DNA of 64,000 bases from Xylaria sp. FL1777 (lineage: Eukaryota > Ascomycota > Sordariomycetes > Xylariales > Xylariaceae), in the NCBI GenBank assembly GCA_022578965.1, contig MU400618.1:1-64000 (forward strand), read 5' to 3'. Under the pieces are notes generated by a model. That model was given only the letters and a program-made list of their open reading frames with translations. It did no database searches and was not told where the DNA came from. Below, in pieces: positions 24,318 through 36,334 of the stretch. Position numbers and translations under genes: made by a program. Each line of letters starts with the position of its first letter. The first letter of the stretch is position 1.

Positions 24318-24956
24318 AGATTGGCTATCGCCAATGCGATGGCCAAGGATAATTTATCCCATTGCAACGGATCCTGACTGTGTAGATTGCTTTGGGTTGT
24401 GGCAGCTGGCATGTTTCAAGATTTCACTGGCTCCTCTGGACCATTGTATCATTTTTCACAACTAAGAATATGGCACAGAGTGTACCTACCGAGACGGCCT
24501 CATGCTGCTGCTGCATGTCGATAACGGGAAATGCGGAAGGAAGGGTAGTTTGGACACGGGGACCCCAAATTCACAAGAGGCATTGCATCTGGGCCTTTGA
24601 TTTATCGACTATATTCCAAGCTCTGCCAACTTACAGACTTTAGTAAACCCCCTCTAGTATATAACATCAGCAGTACCTAATTGTTCATCACTAATCTATT
24701 CCTTCATGTCTTGCTAATGCGGCTAACCCCCGTTATTTTCTCGGTGGTGGCTACTGGCACGGGGAGAAGGGGGGGATCTTCGGTGCGGGGAGCAATCGTA
24801 TTGAGTACTACATTTATTTACTATTGTCGCATCCAAACCCCCAAGTTCGCGGTAGGGAACATTAGGAAGGCCTAGAAGTTGCCATATTATTCTCGCGTAT
24901 GTGATGAGTGAGACATGCTAGAGTCATAGACTTGATTCGAGTAGACCCGTGCTTAT
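24318..24956. other. Gap between convergent SLA1 and TLC gene
   Basis: This is the shared 3' flank of two convergent genes. I see no coding or structured feature. Confidence 0.5.
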
Positions 24957-26125
24957 TTAAATAGGGGGTGGCGCATCAGGGTCTTCCCCGTCGAGTATCG
25001 TCCGCCTACGCGGGCGCGTTGTGAGTCCGTTATTTGTCCCCGTAGCTACAACGGCGACGCCATCGGTGGCAGCCTTATCCGATTCCACGGCCTCCTCTTT
25101 GCCTTCGGCCTTGGGGTCGAACCTCTTGCGGACGGCCTCGATCATCTTGAAGAACCAGTAGAAGTTGAGCGAATTCAGAGTCAGGTTGCTGCCGACGTAG
25201 ACCACGGCCAGCCACAACGGCAACCCCGTCGACGTGGTCACGAACTGCATGGTCTCGGCATACCGCGCCGGAAAGTCCAGCGCACCTGCGTTCTCAGCCG
25301 TCAGAGCGCCCGGGCCCTGGCGAAGACCGGTAGCCAAGTCACGGTAGATGAGGAATGACTGGTAGGTGCCCCACACCAGACGACAGGAGAAGAAGGTCGC
25401 GATCAACACGATGCCGTTGTAGAGCTGGGCGCGGGAGCCGGTCATCCCCAGCTTGTCGAAGAACCAGTGGATATTGAGGAAGGGCGAGGACAACTCCCAC
25501 AGGATGAAGACGGGGCTGTAGAAGTTGACGAATGGCCGCTGTGAGAGAAGATATCGAGCTCGTCCGTTAGTCAAAACGGACTAGGGAGGGAGGAAAGCCA
25601 TACATGTGTGTGGAGAAAGGGGGGGGGTTGGGGTTCACTTACGAAGCCGAAGGAGTAGACGAGCAGGGCGCTGACGGCGTGGGCCAACATGCCGAGGCCG
25701 AAGATATTCACGTTGGCGGCGGTGATGAAGAGGTCCCAGAGGAAGTAGCCGGCGGCGAGGGCCTGGATCATGGCCGATCCCCCCGAGTAGCCCCAGAGCC
25801 GCTCCTGCCAGTCCATCTGCCTGCGCTCGTCGTCGACGTACATGACCCACAGGGCGAGGGCGTTGATGGTGGTGCTCTGGACGAAGGAGACGACGTGGAC
25901 GTCCCAGTTCAGGCGCTTGGTCCTGGACAGCGCGCCGTACTGGGCCGGGAAGAGGCGCGAGGAGAGCACGGGGGAGACGACGCTGCGCACGAACTCGTAG
26001 AAGGCGGCTATTATCACGATCTCGTGCACGTGCAGGGGCAGCGTCGGCAGGTCGAAGTAGTCGGCCCATGGCTGCACGGCGTCGCTGAGGGCGCGGATGG
26101 GCGGTATTGGGAACGGATCCTTCAT
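24957..26125 (-). CDS. TLC-domain multi-pass membrane protein
   Basis: Two exons on the minus strand: 26125-25643 and 25538-24957; 354 residues. It belongs to the TRAM/Lag1/CLN8 (TLC) superfamily, closer to the TMEM56/TLCD4 and yeast YPR114W type than to ceramide synthase. Hydrophobic segments recur from residue ~30 to ~300: HEIVIIAAFYEFVRS, the conserved NWDVHVVSFVQSTTINALAL, GYFLWDLFI, a MLAHAVSALLVYSFGF loop across the intron, ELSSPFLNIHWFFDK and LNSLNFYWFFKMI. The hydrophilic tail is Lys/Glu-rich and predicted cytosolic. Family members probably handle membrane lipids in the ER; the exact activity is unknown. Third codon positions are unusually GC-rich compared with SLA1. Confidence 0.9.
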
Positions 26126-26275
26126 GCTGGGTGTCGGTGTCGGTGTCGATGTCGGGGTTGATGTCGGGGTCGGATGTTGTGTTACTGGAAGGAAAGGAGG
26201 GAAGCGATGTATGTGTGTGTGTGTGTGTTGATGGATGGATGGGTTGATCGATTGATCGATTGATCGGACCGTCTC
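26126..26275. repeat. Cluster of simple repeats upstream of the TLC gene
   Basis: Immediately upstream of the TLC start lie imperfect GTCGGT/GTCGATGTCGGG repeats (about 26129-26172), then a TG dinucleotide run (about 26209-26230), a GGAT run, and a GATT/GATC tetranucleotide run (about 26246-26270). They fall in the promoter or 5' leader of that gene. Confidence 0.7.
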
Positions 26276-27330
26276 TTGGTCGAGGTTGTCTGTGTGTCTT
26301 GTCCCCGGCGAGGGTTGATTTATATGGGACAGACGGCAGTGATCAGGCCGAGATCAATGACAGATGCGTGATGAAGGTGCGTGACGTGGTTTTAGGTGCA
26401 CTAGTCTACCTAGGGTATGTAGGTGGTACAGTACCTACCTAGGTACTATAGGTAGGTAGTCGACTGGGTTGCCGACAGCTTCAGCCCACAATATACTTCA
26501 CTTCCTCTCCAGCTGGACAGGCAAAAGCTCCAATAATAGCCTTGTGTGCCGAGGAGGACCGAGAGCAGGCAAAGCCAGAGCAGGCAGGTCTAGGCACCTC
26601 ATGCAGCAGCCCGGATCCGGTTGGATTACCGTGCCTATCTGTAATCCGGCTCCTCTATCCGATGCTGTTAATATATCGTAGACACCCTAATAGACCACGA
26701 CTAGGTGAGCAACCCACTGTCTGCTGTATGTAGTAGGACGTGTTAGTTCGGAATTTTGTGTTGGGGTTTACCCAACAAAATGATGTAGTAGTGATAACGA
26801 CGTCAAAGGCAACACCAGTGTGTAACATGTACAGTGTAACATGTACAACGAAGAACATTGAATCTACCGTGTTAATAATCAAAGCACACTGTGTATCTGG
26901 ACTGGACTTACTGTAACGCTGTAACAGTCTAGTTAGACCAGATTGGTTAGACCAGATTTGCTGCAATTGTCCATCTCACATACTACGTACAAACTGAGTT
27001 GAGTATATGTCACAGCAAGGATGAGCGCACATGCTCGCGACAACGTGACTTTTCCACACGCAACCTATCAACTTACTGATTTGTGTGTCTTACTTGATGC
27101 ACTTAGCCTATGATAATATTAGTGTAATCGTGGGACGGTCTGTTGGCTGGTGCACGTGCAACTTACCACAGGACTCTCATCAGCAGTTCCTTGCTCTCCC
27201 TCACCCGGCATCTCACTTGTTGGAATCCGTCCCCTCTCGCTCCGGCTACTCAGCAGCTTCTCTACGTGGATGGTGAAAGGTTGTTTGTTGTTTTACAGGA
27301 GACGTCAGACCGCGGGTCTCCTAGCCTCAG
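26276..27330. other. Gap between divergent TLC gene and COG8
   Basis: It is the shared promoter region of two divergent genes. It has TAGGTA/TACCTA clusters at 26400-26460, a short duplication of GTGTAACATGTACA at 26818-26848 and no recognisable gene. Confidence 0.5.
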
Positions 27331-28659
27331 ATGGCTGATTTACTCTATGAGTTATTGTCTCCGACTCTGTCGCCGGGGGGCCAATCATCATCATCGTCTG
27401 CAGATCCCGTCGCTCTCGAATATCTCACCAGCCTTGCCGCTCAACCACTTTCTCAGCTCGAGACCACCGAGCCCCAGACACTAGCTCAAGCCTCTCATTC
27501 ATTATTACTCTCTCTTCAGGGGCTCTCTCAGCGCTCTCATAAGACCATCATCTCGTCCTCCGAGAGCCATGCAAGTCTAGCTCGGACCCTACCCGCCTTG
27601 GCAACCTCGATATCCGACCTCAAGGCTGTCATACCCAAACTGGATGATGCTGCCGTCCGCTTTTCTACCACTTACCACAAATCTGCCGACAATGATCTTC
27701 TGAGAGCCCGGAAGACAGCCTTGCTTTTGTCACGGAATGTCGAGCGTGTTGTCGACCTCCTCGACTTACCCACTCTTCTCTCCTCCACCATCGCTACCAG
27801 CTCATCTAGCCTAACTGCCAATTATGCCTCTGCACTAGATTTGAATAATCATATACGGCGGCTCCACGCCCTCCATCCGGACTCTTCCCTGGTCTCATCC
27901 GTTTCTCTACAAGCCGACGAAGCCATGCAACTCATGGCGAAGAATCTTATTGCCAGCCTACGGACGCCAAGCCTTAAGTTGACATCTGCCCTCAGGACCA
28001 TTAGTTGGTTGAAGAGGGTCGCACCTGATCTAAGTCCACCTGGGAACACCAGCGTAAATGGAGCTGGTGATAATGGCGGTTTAGGAGCTTTATTCCTCAT
28101 ATGTCGACTCTCAACACTTATGAATATGCTTGAAGCCTTGGAGCCGCTCCGCGAGCTAGCAGACCAGGAGAGGCTCCGCCAACAGCAAAGCCCACCAACC
28201 AACGGTGTATGGTCGGGCGGCCAGCAAAGCGAACGATACCTGAAAAGATACGTTGAGATATTCAGAGAACAGAGTTTCGCCATTGTGTCCATGTTTAGAA
28301 GCGTATTCCCTCCGCAGCTGCCAAAAGAGCCGTCTGCGCCAGACGCGCATGATCCGCTGCAGTCAATGCCTTCAATGCTGTCAACATTTCCCCTCCATAT
28401 TATTGAGATGTTAATAGAAACCCTACGAACCTACCTACCAAGCGTCAGAGACCAAGCATCACGAGACAGCTTGTTGACTCAGGTTCTATATTGCGCCGGA
28501 AGTCTTGGGCGACTGGGAGGAGACTTCGGTATCATGTTAGCTAGCCTCGACTTTGGAGAGAACTTAGAAGACGAATGGGTTGAAGTAGTGCGCCGACACC
28601 GCCTTATGGCAGGACGCCTCGAATCCATCGTTGGAGCCAAAGAGAAAACTAATGCATAA
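27331..28659 (+). CDS. COG8: Conserved oligomeric Golgi complex subunit 8
   Basis: A single uninterrupted frame of 442 residues. Cog8 (Dor1 family) is part of lobe B of the COG tether that captures retrograde vesicles at the Golgi. Seen: the N-terminal EYLTSLAAQPLSQL, the helical segment with LARTLPALATSISDLKAVIP, LLDLPTLLSSTI, the IRRLHALHPDSSLVSSV region, NLIASLRTPSLKLTSALRTI and ICRLSTLMNMLEALEPLREL, followed by SERYLKRYVEIFREQSF. These match the Dor1 core. The C-terminal part has a Met/Ser-rich bridge and a final helix bundle with TQVLYCAGSLGRLGGDFG. The ATG directly follows a short leader; no intron is needed. Confidence 0.92.
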   Translation: MADLLYELLSPTLSPGGQSSSSSADPVALEYLTSLAAQPLSQLETTEPQTLAQASHSLLLSLQGLSQRSHKTIISSSESHASLARTLPALATSISDLKAVIPKLDDAAVRFSTTYHKSADNDLLRARKTALLLSRNVERVVDLLDLPTLLSSTIATSSSSLTANYASALDLNNHIRRLHALHPDSSLVSSVSLQADEAMQLMAKNLIASLRTPSLKLTSALRTISWLKRVAPDLSPPGNTSVNGAGDNGGLGALFLICRLSTLMNMLEALEPLRELADQERLRQQQSPPTNGVWSGGQQSERYLKRYVEIFREQSFAIVSMFRSVFPPQLPKEPSAPDAHDPLQSMPSMLSTFPLHIIEMLIETLRTYLPSVRDQASRDSLLTQVLYCAGSLGRLGGDFGIMLASLDFGENLEDEWVEVVRRHRLMAGRLESIVGAKEKTNA

Positions 28660-29362
28660 ATAAATCCCAGAAGATGTCTCACTGCATGAAGCGCTTCCTC
28701 CTATAATTACTACATGGTCTCAGACATTCAGGTTCAAACACCATTGAAAAATGACCAGATGCCAGGATGCGGAGTGTATATACAAAAGCCCTGCCTACAT
28801 AAACAGGGACTGGGTAGGAGGTGTAGGTATCTCTGTGTCGTCAACGCTCAGTCCCGAGAAATGCATACACCCGATTTTGGTATACTACCGAAATATGTGA
28901 CTAAGCAAATTGGGCGCTATTCCAGTGTAACCCAATGACGCACAGATTGGGCGTTGGTCCCCTTGCAGGGGGTACCAGACGGGTGGGAAATTTTCGAGTG
29001 GTAAAGCCGCCGTGAGCTTCCGAAAGTGATGTCGGGCGCAACTTGTAATTGACTCATACGTGCAAATTCTGGCTGGCCCTGCCTACTTACGATTGGTCTA
29101 ACCCTGGTGTCGGAACAAAATAGTTAGAGGTGTCAGATCGATCTCTATCACGAGGGCCCGTCGAGCTTGCCACTATTCGGTAAGGTCGTCCTCGGCAAGA
29201 GGGTCATAGGAACAGAACACTCTTACCATCCGCCTCAGCCGACGGTGAATTGGAACTGCCTTACCTTGGGTATTGGGGCATTGCTTGACGACACAAATGG
29301 CTTGACAATAGCCAGACTACTCACTATCGCCTTGGATGGCATTGTCATAGAGCTCGTCAACC
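28660..29362. other. Gap between COG8 and HEM25
   Basis: I see no gene. The right part is the HEM25 promoter and leader. Confidence 0.45.
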
Positions 29363-30415
29363 ATGTCGTACCAGAGAGGCCAAGCCAGCAAGTCTTCGAG
29401 CTGTAAGCGTTACACCAGCATGGACATCCGTCAAAAGGCATCCGTCAAAGGCACCGTGACACCATTACACCGCTAACATGATGCTCCTTCACCAGCCTTC
29501 CACTTCCTCGCCGGCCTCGGCTCCGGGGTCTCTGGCGCCGTGCTTCTCCAGCCCTTCGATCTTCTCAAGACCCGCGTCCAGCAGTCCGGCTCGCACTCCA
29601 TCCGCTCCGCCATCCGCGACATCGCCCGCTCGCCCAATGCCGTCGCCGCTTTCTGGAGGGGCACCGTGCCCTCGGCCCTGCGCACCGGCATGGGCTCCGC
29701 CATCTACTTCACCACGCTCAACACCATCCGCCAGCAAGCCGCCGCCCTGACCGCCCACTCTCAGCACCACCAGCGCCCGTCTTCGTCCGCGCTCCCGAAG
29801 CTCTCCAACACCACCAACCTTCTATCGGGGGCCGTCGCCCGCGCCTTCGCCGGCTTCATCCTCATGCCCCTCACCGTTATCAAGGTCCGCTACGAATCTA
29901 GCATGTACTCGTACGCCTCCGTCCTCGGCGCCGCCCGCGACATCTACCGAAGCGAGCGCATACCCGGATTTTTCGCTGGGTTCGGCGCGACAGCCATGCG
30001 CGACGCACCCTACGCCGGCCTCTACGTCGTGTCATACGAGCAATTCAAGAAACGCTTAGGCGCCATATACGGCTCCGACCTTGCGACCTCAGATCATAGC
30101 GCAGGTATGGCGGGGTCGGTATCGGCCACCATCAACTTCAGCTCGGGCGCCTTGGCCGGCGCCACGTGCTCGTTTATATCCAACCCGTTCGACGCCGTCA
30201 AGACGCGCATCCAGTTGCAGCCGCACGTCTACCGAAATATGTTCCACGCCTGCCAGATGATGGTCACGCAGGAGGGCGTGCGATCTCTCTACGACGGTCT
30301 GGCGCTGCGCATGACGCGCAAGGCGATTAGTTCGGCCTTGGCGTGGATGATGTACGAGGAGCTGATCCGGCGCGCCGAATCGACCTGGCAGCGAGATACA
30401 AGTGGACATGTATAA
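29363..30415 (+). CDS. HEM25: Mitochondrial glycine carrier, Hem25/SLC25A38-like
   Basis: Two exons: 29363-29402 and 29496-30415; 319 residues. It imports glycine into mitochondria for the first step of haem synthesis. The short first exon ([13 protein letters not shown]) joins in phase to [20 protein letters not shown]. Three mitochondrial-carrier repeats are visible: [12 protein letters not shown], the modified second repeat [17 protein letters not shown], and [13 protein letters not shown], each a PxD/TxxKxR signature. [21 protein letters not shown] is the Hem25/SLC25A38 hallmark. The start was chosen because the main frame has no ATG before the first repeat and the GTAAGC donor at 29403 fits phase exactly. 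The gene body has high GC at third positions. Confidence 0.93.
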
Positions 30416-30920
30416 TAAGTATACCTAGAGAACCGGAGCTGGATTGCACCACACTACACAGCACTACTACGCTAGACTACACAGAAAGCGCCCAACCCAC
30501 GACCCCCTCGATCAAAATGCGATGCGATGCGATGACTCGTTTCGTCGTTATAGAATACCCCACAGTGTGACAACATCAACCATAAATCATCAATCATCAG
30601 GAATAAGAAGTCTCCCATCTCATAGTTCTCGTCATTTTCATGATAAATGGAGAGGAGAGAAAAAAACAAATAAATAATAAAATAAATAATTTAATCAATA
30701 GTCCCCTTCCTGTCTTGCTTGTCTGCTTATATCTCCATGTCTGTCCATGATGTCTTCTAACCAGTGTTATATGTCTCGGGCACGTAAATGACATGACCAG
30801 ATCAAACTTGACTAAACCTAACCTAGCCTAACCTAACCAACCATGAACCAATAATGAGGGGTTTGAGAGGGGTAAAGAAAAGGGTATATTGGATAGAAGG
30901 GATTGAGAAAGAATTTCCTA
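30416..30920. other. Gap between convergent HEM25 and Arg/Glu-rich gene
   Basis: It is shared 3' flank, with an A/T-rich patch at 30650-30690 and CCTAA-type repeats at 30810-30842. No gene. Confidence 0.5.
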
Positions 30921-32377
30921 TCAAGCTGGTCTCCCACCGGCGAGGTAGGTCAGCAAGGCTGGGGATCGGCTTCTGCTCTTTCTGCGCTCCTTCTTGCGAA
31001 CCCATTCGAACTCGGGCTCGAGGTGGTGGTGGTGGTGTTTCTTCTTGTCTTCGATGGCCAGGACGAGCTTGGTGCTTCGCTGCTCGCGAAGCACGCGCGT
31101 GTGCTGCCAGAGAATGTCCTGTTCCGGCTCCGGGACCCACCGCTTGATAAGGACATATTCGGGATCCTGTCGCATCACGTTAGCGCTGCTGGGCAAACTC
31201 CAGATCGGAAATAAGCGATCCGATAGGGATAGGTACTTACTTGGTCGATGACATAATCAATGTCGTAGACGCGCAGGGTCTCGAGCGAGAGATGTCGTCG
31301 GGCCATGCGCGTGTACGTAGGTCGCGGCCGCTCTTCGTACGAGATCTGCGGCAAGGGGGCCAACGGGGGCAACGAGGGCAACGCCACTACTTCCTTTTCT
31401 TTTGGCTTTGGTTTTTCGATCTTCTTTCCCTCGAGGATGGCGTTGATCTCTTTCTCGCCGAGGCCGGACTTGAGTAATTGCTCCTGCATGCGCCGCTTGT
31501 ACTCGCGGTCACGTTCTTCGGCCTCTTCCTTCTCCTTAAGGAGGCGTTCGGCTTCTTCTTTCTTGTATCTCTCGACGGCTTCCTTGGCCTCCTTTTCGCG
31601 GCGCCTCTTCTCAGCGAGCGCAGCTTCCTCCTCCTTGAGACGGTCAAGGTCGAGCTTTTGCTTGATACGGCGCTCTAGCTCATCGCGTTCTTTCTTCTCG
31701 ACGACGGCTTCGAGTTCCTTTTTAGCCTCACGCAGCTCACGCTCTTCGCGGGCCGTCCGTTCGCGACGCTTCTCTTCTTGTTCGATTTTAGTGACAAGTT
31801 TGAGCTCCTCGAGTTCCCTTTGTGCGCGCTCAAGCTCGTACTCCTTCTGAGCGGCGTCGCGCTCGCGTTGACGAGTACGCCGCTCTTGATCGATTTCGCG
31901 CTCAAAGTCCTGGCGCGCATGTTGAAGGGCCCAGGCGTCTCGCTCACGCTGCTCCCGCTCACGTGAGAAGCTAGATGAGGCGTGAGAATGCTGTCGACGC
32001 CGCGCACCACGGCTGTCATCGTCATCAGACTCAGAGTCAGATACATTATAGATGCGGTTATTGATAATGACGGGCGCGGGCGCCTGGGCAGGGGGCGCCG
32101 GTGGACTACCAGAGCTGGAGCTAGAGCGGCGATGGCGCGATCGCGAGCGCGAGCGACGGGTGGTCACGACGGTACGCTCCCCGGCGGCCGGGCTAAGAAA
32201 AGAGTCTTCGAAGCGGGCGCGGGGATCGACAAACCGGGGTCGCGGCGGCGCGGCGCGGGCTTCAACATAATTCACAGGAGCACGACGCACTGGCGAAGGT
32301 GAGGGCCGACGATGTCTAGAAATATGGACGTCGATGTCGGAATCGTCGTCCGAGTAGGGGTACCGAGGGCGACTCAT
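30921..32377 (-). CDS. Arg/Glu-rich coiled-coil protein, conserved fungal C-terminus
   Basis: Two exons on the minus strand: 32377-31241 and 31166-30921; 460 residues. The N-terminal third is Arg/Ser/Pro-rich with RS-like stretches (RRSRSRSRHRR) and an acidic NVSDSESDDDD. The middle (about residues 135-330) is one long, highly charged helix of Glu/Arg/Lys heptads. The C-terminus is ordered: HLSLETLRVYDIDYVIDQ joined in phase to DPEYVLIKRWVPEPEQDILW, then a five-His run, EFEWVRKK and LLTYLAGG. I recall this tail as a conserved domain in many uncharacterised ascomycete proteins, possibly catalogued as DUF8035; I am not sure of that number. Function unknown; the RS and charged-helix content hints at nuclear RNA-linked work. 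Confidence 0.85.
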
Positions 32378-33973
32378 GCTTGATGCCCTGGATCCTTTTC
32401 TCCTCTCTCGTCTTTTCTAGTGTGAGAAGAAATAGTGAGGATCCTAGGTGACACAGGGCAAGTAGAACACCATATATATAGGTCTTCGCTACTGATACGA
32501 CTATATCGCACGATATAGTAGTAAGAGAGAAAGGCTACTTCGAGCAAGCGACAGTAGAGATAGATAGAAGGTAGAAGCTTCACGTGTAGCAATGAAGACA
32601 AGATAAGGTAGGTTGCAAGAAAAGGGAAGATGGAGAGTAGGGAGGGGAGAGTAATCAAAGTGGGTAGGCGGAGGAGGAGAGGGAGGCTGGACGGCTGCTT
32701 TTAGTATTAATAGCCCCCGGTTCTGTCCGTCACCGCTTAGGAGGCCCTCATGAAGTACATGTAAGTGTGTGAGGGTGGGTGGCCCAACTGCCTGGATTGC
32801 GATGGGGCATGATTACATACTACTGCGTAAGTACAGTAGGTACCTACGTACTCTCCTCTGTTGCCCCTTCTTCTGCAGCGGTACCAAATCTTCGACCCTT
32901 CTCCACCCCCTCCCCCTCCTCTTCCTCCAGGTCGTCTCAGAGGCTGCTCCAGAGGCTGCTCATGATACGCCACTACTGCACCACAGCGCATGTCGTCTGC
33001 GGCTATCGCCTACTTGTACTATGTATAAGTATGTATAGGTACCCTGCCATAGGGAAGTAGGCGAGGAGATACCTAAGACTGCGCCACCCATTTCGCTGAT
33101 GATGCCGAATGACTCCCCTGCAATCTTCCGACGGCTATCCACACGGCGCTTGGTTTAGCGGTAGTTCATAGGGCTGCAGCGCTATGCTACATTGTTCTTA
33201 GTACTTGTTCCGTACGTGACGATGTGGTTCCTGCGCATCGCCACGAACAATATGAAGAGCATATGTGGTGGCGTTAAATCTCGTGGGACAACAGCATCTC
33301 GCAGATTTTGCTCTTTTCCCTTGACGTGTGCGCTTTGATGGGCATGCTAGGACTGGGGCCCCGAAACACCTGTGGCTGTCTTGTTATATCTGAGGTATCG
33401 GGTAGCATCACGCATGACTTTGGGGGCCACATCGACATGCAGCTGAGAATGCTTGAGGGGCTGCTGATGAGAAGAGAGGGGTATACATGTACACTAGTGT
33501 AGGTAAGCGCGCGTGGGGAGGGGAAAAGGAACCAACACAGTACAAGGCTCAGGGCGGCACGCTATCAACCCTGAATACTAGGTAGGTTGGTTAGTTTAAG
33601 GTATCTCTGGTAAGCCCTATAATTAGGACATCCATACTACCTACATGTATACTACGTACTGCGTAGCAGAACGTTAGCCGGTACCCGATGTTAAACATTA
33701 GGTAGGTACGCATAATCAATCGATCGAAACTGTAGGTAGGTTCTAGGCCTAGCGCGCGCACCAAATTGAGCTTAACGCATTTGCCGCATTTGCTCAGGCT
33801 CGACTCAGCTTACGGTTAATCCTGGTGCAACTTGCGCTCGGCTCTCGGCTTCGAACATATGCGGCCCGGCGGCAAGATGGCTAGATTAATCGCTAAGGAA
33901 CTATAAAAGAGTTCCAGATACAGAAGAGATCATAAGAATAATATAGACATGCACCCAAAATGTCTTTGACGTC
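32378..33973. other. 1.6-kb gap: no gene recognised
   Basis: Left part is the promoter and leader of the Arg/Glu-rich gene. Several TAGGTA/TACCTA clusters occur at 32830-32850, 33030-33070 and 33580-33740. No coding frame or RNA gene is convincing. Confidence 0.5.
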
Positions 33974-36334
33974 TTACAACTCAGAAATCTCGAGCTCTCC
34001 CGCACTGCTTTCCTCCCAAGGATGTAAAATCTCCACGTCACGGATCAGAGCCTCGTGGCGAGGCGATCTCGGCTTGATAGTAGCTTGAAATGACCCCGGA
34101 TGGCTGATGATGCCAGGCGAAAAAGAGACACTCGGTTCTATCTCAGAATTGTTGTCGTCCAGCCCCTTTCCGATTTCGAACACGGCTAGCGACCGCGCAA
34201 TCGTCAGCCACACCGTCGACTCGGCAAGATACTTGCCGGGACATATCCGCCGTCCGTATCCGAATATATCGTCCCGTGGGTCCGGGGCCGGATCCGAACC
34301 GAGATACCGCGATGGGTCGAATGTTGAGGGATTCGGATACACAGCGGGGTCGTGCATGAACCACCTGGCGATCCGGTCAAGTTAGAAATGACTTATAACC
34401 TTATTATACTCTGGTGACGGGTTTGATACTATCGATGGTCAGGTCATACCATATATTCTGAACAATAATAGCACCCTTCGGGATGCAGTACCCATCGAAC
34501 ACATAATCGGCCGACGCAACGTGAGGGACCCCCATCGGAGCGACTGGATGCCAGCGCCATGCCTCTGTCACTATCGCTTGGATGTACGGGAGCCGGCCAC
34601 GGTCATCGTATGTAGGCAGTCGACTCGAACCAACGACTCGATCGATCTCTTCCCGAGCCTTCAGCTGGACTTCCGGGTGCAGCATCATCGCCAGGAAGAA
34701 TGTCCTCAATGTGCTAACGGTCTGTGATGTATGTAAGCGCATGTTATCTTGACCCTAGAGGAGAATCGGTTAATCGACGTACGGTATCAGCACCGCCTCC
34801 GTAAAGAGACAGCTGTCACAACCGAGTCAGTAAAACGGTGTGTCAAGCGAGGAGACGCAAGCAAGGCTAGAGCAGATCAAGTAACATATTGAGGCTGAAA
34901 TCTAGGCCACCGCATCTCCACGTTTAGACCAAAATGAGGCAACTCACAGCTGTCCACTTGAGAACATATTCATCCTCCGGGCTGAGATCCTCTCCCGCTC
35001 TTTCGCAAAAGTCAGCTACGAATGACTTTTCGTATTTGCCTCTGCTCATCTGCTTTCTAGTGAACCGTAGTGGCGTTTCGGTGACGTTTCTCAGTTTCTT
35101 TCGCCACTCTCTAGCGGTGCTCTTAAATCCGGTACCAGGCATCCATTCGGGCATATACCGCACTGAAATGAGTGTCGGGATAAGCCCACATCTCCGAGGT
35201 GAGCACTATAGAAGTGGCAGTAGGTAATGAAAAAAAAAACTCACGCACGGGAATCACGTCTACCAACCAAGCTCCCGGAACTGTCGACGCGGAGAACTGA
35301 TCCAAAGCCGTGGCGGCGAGTTCGACCAGCGGGTCCGGCTTGTGAGCTTCTATCGTGTATCCGTAAATCATCTTCAAGATGATCGCGCCAGCTTCACTAT
35401 TAGGTCCCATCATGTCAATTCCTATGCGGAAACGTGCAAGGGGCACATTGGCGACCCACGTTCGTATATGAGACAGGAGGTTATTGGGCTCCTGCAGTAC
35501 GCGGAAAAGAAACCGATGCACCTCAACATCTTGAAGAAGATTGTACGGTTCGATATTAGATTGAGTGCCGATCATGAGATGCTATTATAACACTGGAGTC
35601 AATAATGTCCACTTATGGTAAGAATCACTCGGAGTTTGGGGAGTTTGCAGGAGCAGCGAGTGCAGGATACGCCTATTAAAGTAATTCGTGTCTCTGAGAT
35701 ATGCCAGGAGGAGGAACAAAAAGACTCCAGCGAACTTACAACATGCTTTCTGCTGGCGCGAAATCGATCGTCATATGGTAACAGGGGGAGGGTGTTACCC
35801 CATCCAACCCTTTCATCACAGTCAGTCTCGCATTGTCGACGGCGGTTGATGTCACCATTTCACTGACTAGCGGCAGGCGAACGGTCCAGCTACCTACATC
35901 TCTCCACCGAATACGAGTCTCGTACGAGACGAATTAAGGGCTGACTGCTTCTCCAATAGCTCAACTGCGAGTGCTCGGGAATGCAACACAATGATAGTTG
36001 TTCCCAATGCCGTCACAGAACTTATGGGTCCTACCACCGAAAAAAACGTTATTTATTTAGCCAAAAATTATCGTGAAGGATGAAATGTAGATTAGCTAAA
36101 GGCTGGGTACAGACCATAGACATCTTTATGCTTGAGCCAATGCTCCCATTCCCTCTCGCCGCTGGCTGGTAGGTCCGTAATATTTCCTAGTATAGGCAGA
36201 CCCCTCGGGCCTGGTGGTAAAGGTCTTTTGTTCTTGTTCGAGACAAAAAGACCAATCCCTATCAAGAAGACGATTAGGAGGACCAGTTGGCTCGAAAACA
36301 TTTCTGTCATAATGAACTCCGCCATTACGAACAT
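33974..36334 (-). CDS. Cytochrome P450 monooxygenase
   Basis: Eight exons on the minus strand: 36334-36115, 36030-35898, 35809-35740, 35581-35245, 35162-34948, 34812-34783, 34721-34450 and 34364-33974; 555 residues, intact. It should be an ER-anchored haem monooxygenase. Seen: an N-terminal membrane anchor (LVLLIVFLIGIGLFV), the hinge RPLPPGPRGLPILGN, GPISSVTALG, GGEMVGWGNTLPLLPY and FRASRKH (helix C), helix I GGGADTTVSTL, the ExxR motif as EAWR, a PERF-like FDPSRYL, and the haem loop FGYGRRICPGKYLAE with Cys near 466. One exon is only 30 nt. The ATG at 36334 gives the longest anchor; ATGs a few codons in are alternatives. It is head-to-head with an O-methyltransferase, suggesting a shared pathway. 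Substrate unknown. Confidence 0.92.

Noticed and set aside
25604..26161. 185-codon plus-strand ORF over the TLC gene
   Set aside because: Composition is Gly/Val/Asp/His-rich and it is the antisense of a clear membrane-protein exon.
31305..31850. 181-codon Ser/Arg/Phe-rich plus-strand ORF
   Set aside because: Antisense of the Glu/Lys/Arg coiled coil, which naturally gives Ser/Phe/Leu-rich shadow frames.
33145..33200. GGTTTAGCGGTAG, similar to the start of a tRNA
   Set aside because: No anticodon stem or T-arm follows.
35576..36114. Apparent missing middle of the P450 (possible pseudogene)
   Set aside because: Two small exons with good splice sites code the missing helix B-C region, so the gene is intact.
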